Source: J038 sp034437535
GTDB taxonomy: Bacteria; Chloroflexota; Anaerolineae; Aggregatilineales; Phototrophicaceae
Assembly: GCA_034437535.1 (NCBI GenBank)
Contig: DAOTTZ010000102.1
Span: 1-64,000 of the forward strand
Reading direction: 5' to 3'
Length of the DNA stretch: 64,000 bases
Position 1 is the first letter of the stretch. Each line of letters starts with the position of its first letter. A program made the position numbers and the translations under genes. The notes beneath the pieces are model-generated. The model did no database searches. It had not been told where the DNA came from and was given only the letters and a program-made list of their open reading frames with translations. Below are positions 8,094 through 16,165 of the stretch, piece after piece.

Positions 8094-9350
8094 TTAAGTC
8101 GCGCCGTTGTCATTGTATCGACCGATGATAATCACCGCGTTGTGACCGCCAAAGCCGAAACTGTTACTCATGGCGATGTCGATAGTATGATGTTTGCCGA
8201 CCAGGGGGGTGTAATCCAGGTCACATTCTGGATCTTGATTATCCAGGTTGACGGTCGGCGGGATGAAGTTCTCTTGCATCGCCATAACGGTAAACACTGC
8301 TTCGACCGCACCCGCCGCGCCCATCAGATGGCCGGTCACGGATTTGGTCGAACTGATCGGGATGGTATATGCGATTTCCCCCAGGGCTTGTTTAATCGCC
8401 AGGGTCTCACTGCGGTCATTGAGTGGGGTGGCGGTGCCGTGTGCGTTGATGTAATTGATGTCGTCGGGCTTTAAGTCCGCATCTGCCAGCGAAAGGGTGA
8501 TCGCTTCCGCCGCCCCTTCGCCAGTTTCCAGCGGGGCGGTGACGTGATAGGCATCCGATGTGTGCCCATAACCCAGGATCTCTGCATAAATTTTCGCGCC
8601 GCGTGCCAGCGCATGATCCAATGATTCGATTACCAGGATGGCGGCTCCTTCGGCCACGACAAATCCATCCCGGTCGATGTCAAAGGGACGCGAGGCTTTT
8701 TCCGGGGCGTCATTGCGGCGAGAAATAGCCGTCATGTTATTGAAACTGGCAATCGTGATCGACTCCAGGGCCGCTTCCGAACTGCCAGCCAGGATCACCT
8801 CTGCCCGCCCGGTGCGGATGTGTTCGGCGGCTTCTCCGATGCAATTGTTGCCGGTCGCGCAGGCCGTCGAGATAGCGTAATTCGGCCCGCGCAAGCCAAA
8901 GTGCATCGAGATCTTGGCGGCGGCGGCATCCGGGAGCATCATCGGCACCAGGAGCGGACTCACCGCCCGCGCCCCACGCTGATAAAAGGTGCTGGTACTG
9001 TTGAAGATCGACGCGATACCGCCAATACCCGTACCAACAATCGCCCCGACCTGATATTCTTCGTCAGGGTGAAATCGAATATCGGCGTCTTCTACCGCCT
9101 GGATGGCGGCATAGAGTGCCATCTGCGTAAACCGATCCGTCCGCCGTGCTTCTCGCCGTCCGAATAATTTATCTGGATGAAAGTCTTTGACTTCACCCCC
9201 GAAGTGATTTTCCAGGCGCGATGTATCAAAACGGGCAATCGGCCCGATGCCCGTGATGCCGTCTGCGGCCTTGCGCCATGCTGTTTCCACCGTGTTACCG
9301 GTTGGGCAGGTGATGCCCATCCCCGTAATTACAACACGCCGACGTTTCAA
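8094..9350 (-). CDS. fabF: 3-oxoacyl-ACP synthase II (FabF), TTG start
   Basis: FabF is the elongating ketosynthase of type II fatty-acid synthesis, condensing acyl-ACP with malonyl-ACP. The Cys-His-His triad is present: Cys164 in ISTACATGNN, His in NAHGTATPLND and His in SVTGHLMGAAG. I place the start at a TTG giving MKRRRVVITGMG (418 residues), because a strong AGGAGG lies seven bases upstream. The longer frame opens at a TTG in front of that site with no ribosome-binding site of its own. fabH follows two bases later. No acyl-carrier protein or malonyl transferase gene is adjacent, unlike many fab clusters. Confidence 0.95.
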   Translation of the reverse strand: MKRRRVVITGMGITCPTGNTVETAWRKAADGITGIGPIARFDTSRLENHFGGEVKDFHPDKLFGRREARRTDRFTQMALYAAIQAVEDADIRFHPDEEYQVGAIVGTGIGGIASIFNSTSTFYQRGARAVSPLLVPMMLPDAAAAKISMHFGLRGPNYAISTACATGNNCIGEAAEHIRTGRAEVILAGSSEAALESITIASFNNMTAISRRNDAPEKASRPFDIDRDGFVVAEGAAILVIESLDHALARGAKIYAEILGYGHTSDAYHVTAPLETGEGAAEAITLSLADADLKPDDINYINAHGTATPLNDRSETLAIKQALGEIAYTIPISSTKSVTGHLMGAAGAVEAVFTVMAMQENFIPPTVNLDNQDPECDLDYTPLVGKHHTIDIAMSNSFGFGGHNAVIIIGRYNDNGAT

Positions 9351-9385
9351 ATGGGTTCCTCCACGATGATGCAATCCTAACTTGG

Positions 9386-9391
9386 ATTATA
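9386..9391 (-). promoter_or_regulatory. Putative -10 box of fabF-fabH
   Basis: A perfect TATAAT on the minus strand, 35 bases before the fabF TTG. The -35 region is poor. No FapR-like operator is seen. Confidence 0.45.
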
Positions 9392-9449
9392 GACCGAATG
9401 CGTTCATAATCCACCCTATCATATCGTAATGAAAAGGGAACCCGATAGC

Positions 9450-10409
9450 ATGATACTGATAACTGGTGCAACCGGGCATATCGGGCGGCACGTCATCGCC
9501 CGCTTGATGGACTTGAATCAGCCTCTGCGCGTTTTGATCTCCCAGGACGATTTATCGCGCATTAGCTGGGACCAACAGGCGGAACATGCGCCGGAAATCA
9601 TCATCGGATCTTTGATGGACGACGAAGCCGTGTTCCAGGCCGTTAGCGGCGTGTATGTCATCCTCCATCTTGAAAACGCGATGTGGTGGGGCCGCCGCCG
9701 GGATCTAGAACGGGTGGAACTGGTCGGCTCGCGTAATTTGATCGCTTCGGCGCGGGCGGCTCGTGTCGGGCGGATCATTACGCTCAGTCATCTGGGGGCG
9801 TCGCCTTCATCGGGCTTTACTTTACTTCGCATTAAAGGTCAATTTGAGAGCCTGATCAAAGATAGCGGCCTGGCCTATACCATCATCAGGCCGGGTATTG
9901 TCTTCGGCCCGGAAGACGCTTTTGTGAACCACATTGCGATGGTCATGAGCGTGAATCCGTTTTTTTATTTACTCCCTGGTATTGGGGAGGTCGTCTTGCA
10001 TCCCCTCCACATTCAAGATCTGGTGGAGGCTATCATCCGGTCGTTGAGCCAGTTGAACACTGTCGATGAGGTCATCGAAATCGGTGGGCCGGAATACATC
10101 ACACTGGTTGATCTGCTTCAGACGGTCATGCGAGTCACTGGTATTGGCCGGTATATCGTCTCAGTACCGCCGTATGCCATCCGTTATCTCACACGGATTT
10201 TGAACATTGTCTTCCGCCGCACGTTGGTAACACAGCAATGGCTCGATTATTTGGCGTCGAATCGTACCGCGCCGCTGGGGAATACCTATCGCATCTTCGG
10301 GTTTCATCCGCGCCGGTTTGAGGATACGCTGATGACATACCTGCCACAGCGACGATTCTTCTGGCCGGCGGTGGCGCATGCGTTTAAGCGGCGTCCGCGT
10401 GGTATATAG
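9450..10409 (+). CDS. NmrA-like NAD(P)-binding epimerase/reductase (atypical SDR)
   Basis: A 319-residue Rossmann-fold protein. It opens with ILITGATGHIGRHV, the TGxxGxxG dinucleotide site of extended or atypical short-chain dehydrogenases. Further marks are ITLSHLGA, YTIIRPGIVFGPEDAF and LHPLHIQDLVEAI, as in NDUFA9/NmrA-like proteins that bind NAD(P)H and sometimes act as redox sensors or quinone-biosynthesis factors. The usual YxxxK pair is not obvious. I chose the ATG at 9450 because AAAAGGGA lies before it; the upstream ATG at 9429 has no ribosome-binding site. proC follows after 13 bases. Confidence 0.82.
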   Translation: MILITGATGHIGRHVIARLMDLNQPLRVLISQDDLSRISWDQQAEHAPEIIIGSLMDDEAVFQAVSGVYVILHLENAMWWGRRRDLERVELVGSRNLIASARAARVGRIITLSHLGASPSSGFTLLRIKGQFESLIKDSGLAYTIIRPGIVFGPEDAFVNHIAMVMSVNPFFYLLPGIGEVVLHPLHIQDLVEAIIRSLSQLNTVDEVIEIGGPEYITLVDLLQTVMRVTGIGRYIVSVPPYAIRYLTRILNIVFRRTLVTQQWLDYLASNRTAPLGNTYRIFGFHPRRFEDTLMTYLPQRRFFWPAVAHAFKRRPRGI

Positions 10410-10422
10410 AAAGGGATATAAC

Positions 10423-11244
10423 ATGGTTTTACAAGGAAAACATATCGCGTTTATAGGCGGTGGGGTGATGGGCGAAGCGATGATGAAGGGCTTGCTGTCA
10501 CAAGCGTTAGTTGAACCCGCACAGATCATCGTGTCCGATCCGCATCAAGAGCGAGGCGACGAATTGATCGAAGCATATGGTCTGCGCTTTACGACCGACA
10601 ACGCGGAGGCCGCATCCGGTGCTGATGTAGTCGTCTTATCGGTCAAACCGCAGGTGATGGGTGCGGTCTTGCCGGGGCTTCAGGGGTGTATTGCAGAGCC
10701 AGCCCTGGTTATCAGCATTGCGGCTGGTGTCAAGCTCCAGCGGATTATGGCGGGGTGTGGGGCGCGGGCAGTCGTCCGCGCCATGCCCAACACACCAGGG
10801 CAGGTAGGGGTCGGTATGACCGTGTGGACGAGTACCGCCGATGTCACCGATGCGCACCGCCAGCACGCCGAAATGGTACTTGGCGCATTGGGGGAAACCC
10901 TGCATGTGAATGATGAGCGTTTTATGGATATGGCGACCGCCCTAAATGGTAGCGGGCCGTCTTATGTGTTCTTGTTGATGGAAGCGATGATTGATGCCGG
11001 TGTGCATATGGGCTTTTCGCGTCAGGATTCTCAGAAGCTCGTCCAGCAGACTATTTTAGGATCGATTCGGTATGCAATAGCGGCGGGTGAGCATCCGGCG
11101 GAATTACGCAATCAAGTCACCAGCCCCGGTGGGACATCGGCGGCGGCCCTGTATCAACTGGAAAAAGGTGGGGTGCGGACGGTCATCAGCAAGGCGATCT
11201 GGGCCGCATATAATCGCTCGGTTGAACTCGGCCAGGGCGAGTGA
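10423..11244 (+). CDS. proC: Pyrroline-5-carboxylate reductase
   Basis: ProC reduces pyrroline-5-carboxylate to proline with NAD(P)H, the last step of proline synthesis. The N-terminal Rossmann motif is IAFIGGGVMGEAMMKGLL. The C-terminal signature runs through NGSGPSYVFLLMEAMIDAG to LRNQVTSPGGTSAAALYQLE. The 273-residue length is normal. The start at 10423 follows AAAGGGA and fits the family N-terminus; an upstream ATG in frame would overlap the previous gene. It forms a short operon with the reductase before it and lies just ahead of the atp promoter. Confidence 0.95.
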   Translation: MVLQGKHIAFIGGGVMGEAMMKGLLSQALVEPAQIIVSDPHQERGDELIEAYGLRFTTDNAEAASGADVVVLSVKPQVMGAVLPGLQGCIAEPALVISIAAGVKLQRIMAGCGARAVVRAMPNTPGQVGVGMTVWTSTADVTDAHRQHAEMVLGALGETLHVNDERFMDMATALNGSGPSYVFLLMEAMIDAGVHMGFSRQDSQKLVQQTILGSIRYAIAAGEHPAELRNQVTSPGGTSAAALYQLEKGGVRTVISKAIWAAYNRSVELGQGE

Positions 11245-11254
11245 CGCGAGGACG

Positions 11255-11283
11255 TGGACATCGACCATCTGATCGGTTACAAT
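11255..11283 (+). promoter_or_regulatory. Sigma-70-type promoter of the F1-ATPase operon
   Basis: TGGACA (5/6 to the -35 consensus), a 17-base spacer, then TACAAT (5/6 to the -10 consensus). The spacing is ideal. The predicted transcript start is near 11290, leaving a leader of about 65 bases before atpA. Confidence 0.65.
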
Positions 11284-11304
11284 ACGGATACTATCATCAG
11301 TCTA

Positions 11305-11322
11305 TTGTGACGAAATTCACTT
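11305..11322 (+). promoter_or_regulatory. Candidate Rex operator in the atpA leader
   Basis: TTGTGACGAAATTCACTT resembles the Rex box TTGTGAA-N4-TTCACAA: the left half is nearly perfect, and the right half keeps TTCAC but loses the last AA. It lies just after the predicted start of transcription, a repressing position. A Rex gene lies 5 kb downstream. Rex control of energy genes is known in several phyla; that this site is used is inference. Confidence 0.4.
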
Positions 11323-11357
11323 TTATGAGAGTCGCATGAGTTTTAGGAGACTTCACT

Positions 11358-12863
11358 ATGGCGGAAGCCACCGATAACATTTACCAGTCCATCATTGACC
11401 AGATCAACAGTTACGAATCAGATGTTCAGTCGGTAGAGGTTGGGTACGTCGCGGAAATCGGTGACGGTATCGCCCGTGTTGAAGGGCTGGATAATATTCG
11501 CTTTAGCGAATTGGTGCAATTTGCCAATGGTACCGCCGGGATCGCCTTCAACCTGGAAAAAGATAACGTCGGTGTCATCATCATGGGTGATTACGACGAC
11601 ATCAAAGAAGGTGCAGAGGTGCGTCCGCTTGGTCGTATCGCATCGGTGCCAGTCGGTGATGGGTTGGTCGGTCGCGTCGTGGACGCACTCGGTAACCCGC
11701 TGGACGGCAAAGGGCCGATTGAATTCAGCGAATATTATGACATTGAGCGCATCGCCCCCGGCGTGATGGCGCGTTCCAGCGTGAACCGCCCGGTGCAGAC
11801 CGGTATTATGGCGATTGATGCGATGATCCCGATTGGCCGGGGCCAGCGTGAGCTAATCATCGGTGACCGGCAGACCGGCAAGACCACCATTGCCATCGAC
11901 ACCATCATCAACCAGAAGGGCCAGGGCATGAATTGCATTTACGTTGCCATCGGCAAACGTAAAGGTGAGGTCGCCCGCTTACAGGCTCTGCTGGAAGAAT
12001 ATGGCGCGATGGATTACACCACCATTGTCATGGCATCGGCTTCCGACGCGGCGGCGATGAACTACATCGCGCCGTATGCCGGTTGCGCTATCGGCGAGTG
12101 GTTCATGGAAAATGGCCGTGATGCGCTGGTGGTCTACGATGACCTTTCTAAGCATGCCTGGGCTTATCGCCAGGTCTCCTTGTTGATGCGTCGCCCGCCT
12201 GGACGTGAGGCTTACCCCGGTGACGTCTTCTACCTGCACAGCCGCTTGTTGGAGCGTGCCGCGCAGTTGAGCGAAGCCAACGGCGGCGGGAGCTTGACGG
12301 CCCTGCCAATCATCGAGACCTTGCTTGGCGACGTATCGGCCTTTGTGCCGACGAACGTGATTTCGATCACCGACGGTCAGATCTATCTCGAAAGTGATCT
12401 GTTCTACTCCGGCCAGCGTCCCGCGTTGAACGTGGGTGTCAGTGTAAGCCGGGTGGGTGGGACTGCCCAGACGAAGGCGATGAAGAAAGTGGCCGGTGGT
12501 ATGCGGCTTGACCTGGCGCAGTATCGTTCATTGGCGGCTTTCGCGCAGTTTGGTTCCGACCTGGATAAGTCAACCCAACGGCAGTTGGATCAAGGCCAGC
12601 GGTTGACGGAATTGCTCAAGCAGAATCAGTACAGCCCGGTGTCATTGGCGGATCAAGTCGCGGTGATTTATGCCGGGACGAATGGTTATCTGGATGAAGT
12701 TGAAACGGATGACGTGAAGAACTGGCAGACCGAATTCTATCGTTTCTTCCGCACCCAGCACAGCGAACTGCGCGACAAATTACAGCAAGAAAAAGCCCTG
12801 AGCGATGAAATCCGTGAGGGACTGAGTAACGCCCTCGCCGCGTTTAACGAAAACTATCGATAA
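11358..12863 (+). CDS. atpA: F1Fo ATP synthase subunit alpha
   Basis: The non-catalytic nucleotide-binding subunit of the F1 hexamer, 501 residues. The P-loop GDRQTGKT is at 169-176. GDVSAFVPTNVISITDGQIYLE and the late signature PALNVGVSVSRVGGTAQ are intact. The N-terminal segment that normally contacts subunit delta is present. AGGAGA precedes the ATG. It is the first gene of a four-gene F1 cluster; unlike the usual order, no a, c, b or delta gene precedes it (proC does), so Fo and delta must be encoded elsewhere. Confidence 0.98.
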   Translation: MAEATDNIYQSIIDQINSYESDVQSVEVGYVAEIGDGIARVEGLDNIRFSELVQFANGTAGIAFNLEKDNVGVIIMGDYDDIKEGAEVRPLGRIASVPVGDGLVGRVVDALGNPLDGKGPIEFSEYYDIERIAPGVMARSSVNRPVQTGIMAIDAMIPIGRGQRELIIGDRQTGKTTIAIDTIINQKGQGMNCIYVAIGKRKGEVARLQALLEEYGAMDYTTIVMASASDAAAMNYIAPYAGCAIGEWFMENGRDALVVYDDLSKHAWAYRQVSLLMRRPPGREAYPGDVFYLHSRLLERAAQLSEANGGGSLTALPIIETLLGDVSAFVPTNVISITDGQIYLESDLFYSGQRPALNVGVSVSRVGGTAQTKAMKKVAGGMRLDLAQYRSLAAFAQFGSDLDKSTQRQLDQGQRLTELLKQNQYSPVSLADQVAVIYAGTNGYLDEVETDDVKNWQTEFYRFFRTQHSELRDKLQQEKALSDEIREGLSNALAAFNENYR

Positions 12864-12874
12864 GATCGACATCA

Positions 12875-12910
12875 GGCAGGGGCTGTGACCATCGGGTGAC
12901 AGCCCCTACT
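12875..12910 (+). other. Intercistronic hairpin between atpA and atpG
   Basis: AGGGGCTGT (12878-12886) pairs perfectly with ACAGCCCCT (12899-12907) around a 12-base loop. There is no T-run after it, so it is unlikely to stop transcription. It sits between the atpA stop and the atpG ribosome-binding site and may stabilise or process the mRNA to tune the 3:1 subunit ratio (inference). Confidence 0.6.
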
Positions 12911-12930
12911 GTCGAACGGAAGGAGAAACG

Positions 12931-14175
12931 ATGCCCAATTCACGCGATGTTAAGAATCGTATACGCAGTGTGAAGAACATCGGGCAGATTACACGGGCAC
13001 TTGAGGCGGTCTCCGCTTCGCGCGTCCGCAAAGCCCAGGCGCGGGTGATGGCTAGCCGCGAATATGCTCACAAGGCGATGGAAATCCTGATGAACATCCA
13101 GGCGGCGGCGGTCGAGCCGGGGGCTTTGCACCCGCTCTTGCAAGAGCGCGAAGAGATCGAGACCGTCATGATTGTGCTGATTACTTCTGACCGGGGGCTG
13201 GCGGGAGCGTTCAACTCGAATATTATTCGGGTGGCGCAACGCTTTGCCGAACGGCAGGGAAAGCCGATTCAATGGGTGGCCGTCGGGCGTAAAGGCCGGG
13301 ATGCGCTGATTCGTGCTGGTGAAAATGTCGTCGCAGAATTTACCGATATGCCAGATGAAATCACTATTCAAGACATTTCGCCTATCTCGGTACTGGCGAA
13401 AAACGCATTCCTCAGCGGGGATGTGGATGATGTGTTTATCGCTTATACCGATTTCGTCAACACGCTGACGCAACGCCCGACGCTTCTCGGTTGGTTGCCG
13501 ATGGTGCCGCACGATGTCAGCCAATTTGAGCATGTCAAGAACTTTGCCGAAGTCTCGGACTCTGGATCGCAAGATTACGAGTTCGAACCCAGCCCAGAGG
13601 CGATTGTCGAGGAGATCGTACCGCGCTTTACCGACCTGATCCTGTATCAGACATTCCTGGAAAGTAAAGCCAGCGAGCATTCCGCCCGGATGATTTCCAT
13701 GCGGAACGCCTCTGACAATGCCGATCAACTGGTGGATGACCTGACGCTGGTTTATAACAAAGCGCGTCAGGCCGCCATTACCAGCGAGATCCTGGATATT
13801 GTCGGCGGGGCGGAGGCACTCTCCGGCACGGTGGCGAAGAAGCAAAAGGACAAAAGCCGGGCCAACGGCCATGCGACCAACGGGCACCAGCCCGAAGTCT
13901 TGAGCGCGGCCAACGCGCACACCGATGATGACCTGACCAAGATTGAAGGCATTGGAAAGAAGATGGAAGCCGCGCTAAAAGATGCGGGGATCATCAGTTA
14001 CGCGCAGTTAGCTGGTTCCAGCGAGGACGAATTGCGCCAGGCGATTGAAGACGCTGGCATGCGCTTTTCACCAAGCTTGACGACATGGGCCAAGCAGGCC
14101 AGTTATGCCGCCCGTGATGACTGGGATGGCTTAGACGCATATCAAGAACAACTCGTCGCTGGGCGCGAGGCCTAG
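12931..14175 (+). CDS. atpG: F1Fo ATP synthase subunit gamma with C-terminal helix-hairpin-helix domain
   Basis: Gamma is the rotating shaft of F1. Residues 1-297 are a complete gamma subunit, from the N-terminal helix (IRSVKNIGQITRALEAVSAS) through SDRGLAGAFNSN to the C-terminal helix ending YNKARQAAITSEILDIVGGA, where the family normally stops (about 290 residues). This protein is 414 long. A Lys/Gly/Asn-rich linker (298-332) leads to a domain at 333-395 with the helix-hairpin-helix pattern LTKIEGIGKKMEAALKDAGI, then SYAQLAGSSEDELRQAI, typical of small HhH domains used to bind DNA or proteins. There is no stop or frameshift at the junction. GGAAGGAG precedes the ATG. Confidence 0.96.
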   Translation: MPNSRDVKNRIRSVKNIGQITRALEAVSASRVRKAQARVMASREYAHKAMEILMNIQAAAVEPGALHPLLQEREEIETVMIVLITSDRGLAGAFNSNIIRVAQRFAERQGKPIQWVAVGRKGRDALIRAGENVVAEFTDMPDEITIQDISPISVLAKNAFLSGDVDDVFIAYTDFVNTLTQRPTLLGWLPMVPHDVSQFEHVKNFAEVSDSGSQDYEFEPSPEAIVEEIVPRFTDLILYQTFLESKASEHSARMISMRNASDNADQLVDDLTLVYNKARQAAITSEILDIVGGAEALSGTVAKKQKDKSRANGHATNGHQPEVLSAANAHTDDDLTKIEGIGKKMEAALKDAGIISYAQLAGSSEDELRQAIEDAGMRFSPSLTTWAKQASYAARDDWDGLDAYQEQLVAGREA

Positions 14176-14203
14176 CTGAATCAACCATAGGAAGGTGTAA
14201 ACA

Positions 14204-15616
14204 ATGGCTGAAATTAAAGGACATATTTCCCAGGTGTTGGGGAATGTTGTAGACGTAGAATTCCCCGGTGGCGACCTGCCGGAGATCTTCGAGGCGATCC
14301 GCGTGCCACTGGATAGTGATCAACCCGACCTGGTGCTGGAAGTGCAGATGCACCTGGGCGACAACGCGGTACGGACGGTGGCGATGGACACGACCGACGG
14401 TCTGCAAAGACAGGTGCCCGCTTATGCGACGGGGCGTCCGATCAGTGTGCCGGTCGGGGAGGCATCGTTAGGGCGCGTGTTTAACGTGTTGGGCCGCCCG
14501 ATTGACGAAGGCGACGACATCCCTGATGACATCCCGCGCCGGGCCATCCACCAGCCTGCCCCCAGTTTTGAAGATCAAGCGACTAAGGTTGAGGTCTTCG
14601 AGACAGGGATGAAGGTGATTGACTTGATCGCCCCGATGACACGCGGCGGTAAGACCGGGATCTTCGGCGGGGCCGGCGTCGGCAAAACCGTGACGATCCA
14701 GGAGTTGATTAACTCCATCGCCACGCAACACGCCGGGCTTTCGGTGTTTGCTGGTGTGGGTGAGCGCACCCGCGAAGGAACCGACCTTTACTTCGAGATG
14801 GAAGAATCCGGCGTGTTGGATAAGCTGGCGATGGTCTTCGGCCAGATGAACGAGCCGCCCGGTGTGCGCCTGCGTGTGGCCCTCAGTGGGCTGGCGATGG
14901 CGGAATACTTCCGCGACCAGGGCAAGGACGTTCTGCTCTTTATCGACAACATCTTCCGTTATTCGCTGGCCGGGGCGGAGGTCTCCGCGTTGCTCGGTCG
15001 GATGCCTTCGGCGGTGGGTTATCAGCCGACACTGGCCGATGAGATGGGCCAGTTGCAGGAGCGCATCACATCCACGCGGAACGGCGCGATCACGTCGATG
15101 CAGGCCGTCTATGTGCCCGCCGATGACTATTCCGACCCGGCCCCGGTGGCTGTGTTTACCCACCTGGATGGGACAATCGCGCTGGAACGTAGCATCGCGG
15201 CGCGGGCCTTGTTCCCGGCGGTGGATCCGCTTAACAGCACCAGTAAGATCCTCGAACCGGCGATTGTGGGCGAAGAACACTACGACACAGCCCGTGAGGT
15301 TCAGCAGGTGCTCCAGCGGTATAAAGACTTACAAGATATTATCGCCATCCTCGGTGTGGACGAACTGAGCGCGGACGATAAGTTGCTGGTTTCACGGGCG
15401 CGTAAGATCGAGCAGTTCCTCAGCCAGCCAATGGTGGTTGCGGAGCAGTTCACCGGGCGCGAAGGTAAATACGTCAAGGTGAAGGACACCGTGCGGGGTT
15501 TCCGCATGATCCTCGATGGTGAGGTCGATCATATCCCGGAGCAGATGTTCTACATGGCCGGGCCGATGGAAGACGTCCTGGAGCGTTACGAGGAATCCGA
15601 AAAGGAAGAGGCATAA
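14204..15616 (+). CDS. atpD: F1Fo ATP synthase subunit beta
   Basis: The catalytic subunit of F1, 470 residues. The P-loop GGAGVGKT is at 155-162, and GERTREG carries the catalytic Glu region. The DELSEED-type lever is present as VDELSADDKLLV, with the usual acid stretch altered. Other signatures are FIDNIFRYSLAGAEVSALLG and MPSAVGYQPTLADEMG. The ATG follows AGGAAGGTG. It ends one base before atpC, so translation is likely coupled. Confidence 0.98.
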   Translation: MAEIKGHISQVLGNVVDVEFPGGDLPEIFEAIRVPLDSDQPDLVLEVQMHLGDNAVRTVAMDTTDGLQRQVPAYATGRPISVPVGEASLGRVFNVLGRPIDEGDDIPDDIPRRAIHQPAPSFEDQATKVEVFETGMKVIDLIAPMTRGGKTGIFGGAGVGKTVTIQELINSIATQHAGLSVFAGVGERTREGTDLYFEMEESGVLDKLAMVFGQMNEPPGVRLRVALSGLAMAEYFRDQGKDVLLFIDNIFRYSLAGAEVSALLGRMPSAVGYQPTLADEMGQLQERITSTRNGAITSMQAVYVPADDYSDPAPVAVFTHLDGTIALERSIAARALFPAVDPLNSTSKILEPAIVGEEHYDTAREVQQVLQRYKDLQDIIAILGVDELSADDKLLVSRARKIEQFLSQPMVVAEQFTGREGKYVKVKDTVRGFRMILDGEVDHIPEQMFYMAGPMEDVLERYEESEKEEA

Positions 15617-15617
15617 G

Positions 15618-16073
15618 ATGCCCATCCACGTAGAGGTCGTCTCAAGAGAAGAAAAGCTCTTCGAAGAAACTGAGGCCGATGTCGTCCTGATCCCGGCGAC
15701 GGAGGGCCAGATGGGGGTTTACCCCCGTCATGCGCCGACCGTCACCACGCTGGATTATGGCGAGGTCGTAATCCGTAAAGGGAACGCACAGGAGCGTTTC
15801 CTGGTGTTTGGTGGTGTGGTCGATGTGCGACCGGGTAAGGTCGTCGTGCTGGCAGAATTGGCCGAGTCGTCCTTTGCGATTGACATCGAAGAGGCGGAGG
15901 CCGCCCGCGCCCGTGCGGAGAAGCGGTTGGCGGAAGGCTTGCCGCCAGAAGAACAACGAGAAGCAACACTCCAACTTCGGCGGGCCAACCTGGAACTCAA
16001 GATGAGCCGCAAGATGAAAGATAGCACTTCGATCTTGCGAATTCTTGATGAGGACGATCAACCGGAAGACTAA
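15618..16073 (+). CDS. atpC: F1Fo ATP synthase subunit epsilon
   Basis: A 151-residue central-stalk subunit that joins gamma to the c-ring and can inhibit ATP hydrolysis. The N-terminal beta-sandwich is recognisable by VVSREEKLFEETEADVV, IPATEGQMGVYPRHAP and FGGVVDVRPGKVVVLA. The C-terminal third is a charged two-helix segment, somewhat longer and more acidic at its end than the E. coli protein. The ATG at 15618 lies one base after the atpD stop; a longer open frame inside atpD is not used. A strong hairpin terminator follows, closing the F1 operon. Confidence 0.95.
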   Translation: MPIHVEVVSREEKLFEETEADVVLIPATEGQMGVYPRHAPTVTTLDYGEVVIRKGNAQERFLVFGGVVDVRPGKVVVLAELAESSFAIDIEEAEAARARAEKRLAEGLPPEEQREATLQLRRANLELKMSRKMKDSTSILRILDEDDQPED

Positions 16074-16115
16074 GTGTGGCGTTGCTTTTCGTATAGCGCA
16101 CATGGTATAAATGAT

Positions 16116-16143
16116 CACCACGCCATCTCGGCGTGGTGTTTGT
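16116..16143 (+). terminator. Rho-independent terminator after atpC
   Basis: CACCACGCC and GGCGTGGTG form a perfect 9-bp stem with a 5-base loop, followed by the T-rich TTTGTTATT. It ends the atp operon 43 bases after atpC. Confidence 0.8.
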
Positions 16144-16165
16144 TATTGAGCGAAGAAAGAGCGAT

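Noticed and set aside
12940..13920. 326-residue open frame on the minus strand opposite atpG
   Set aside because: It mirrors a clear gamma-subunit gene, has no recognisable motif or ribosome-binding site, and is explained by codon bias of the sense gene.
14468..15280. 270-residue open frame opposite atpD
   Set aside because: Antisense shadow; low-complexity Arg/His-rich translation without family features.
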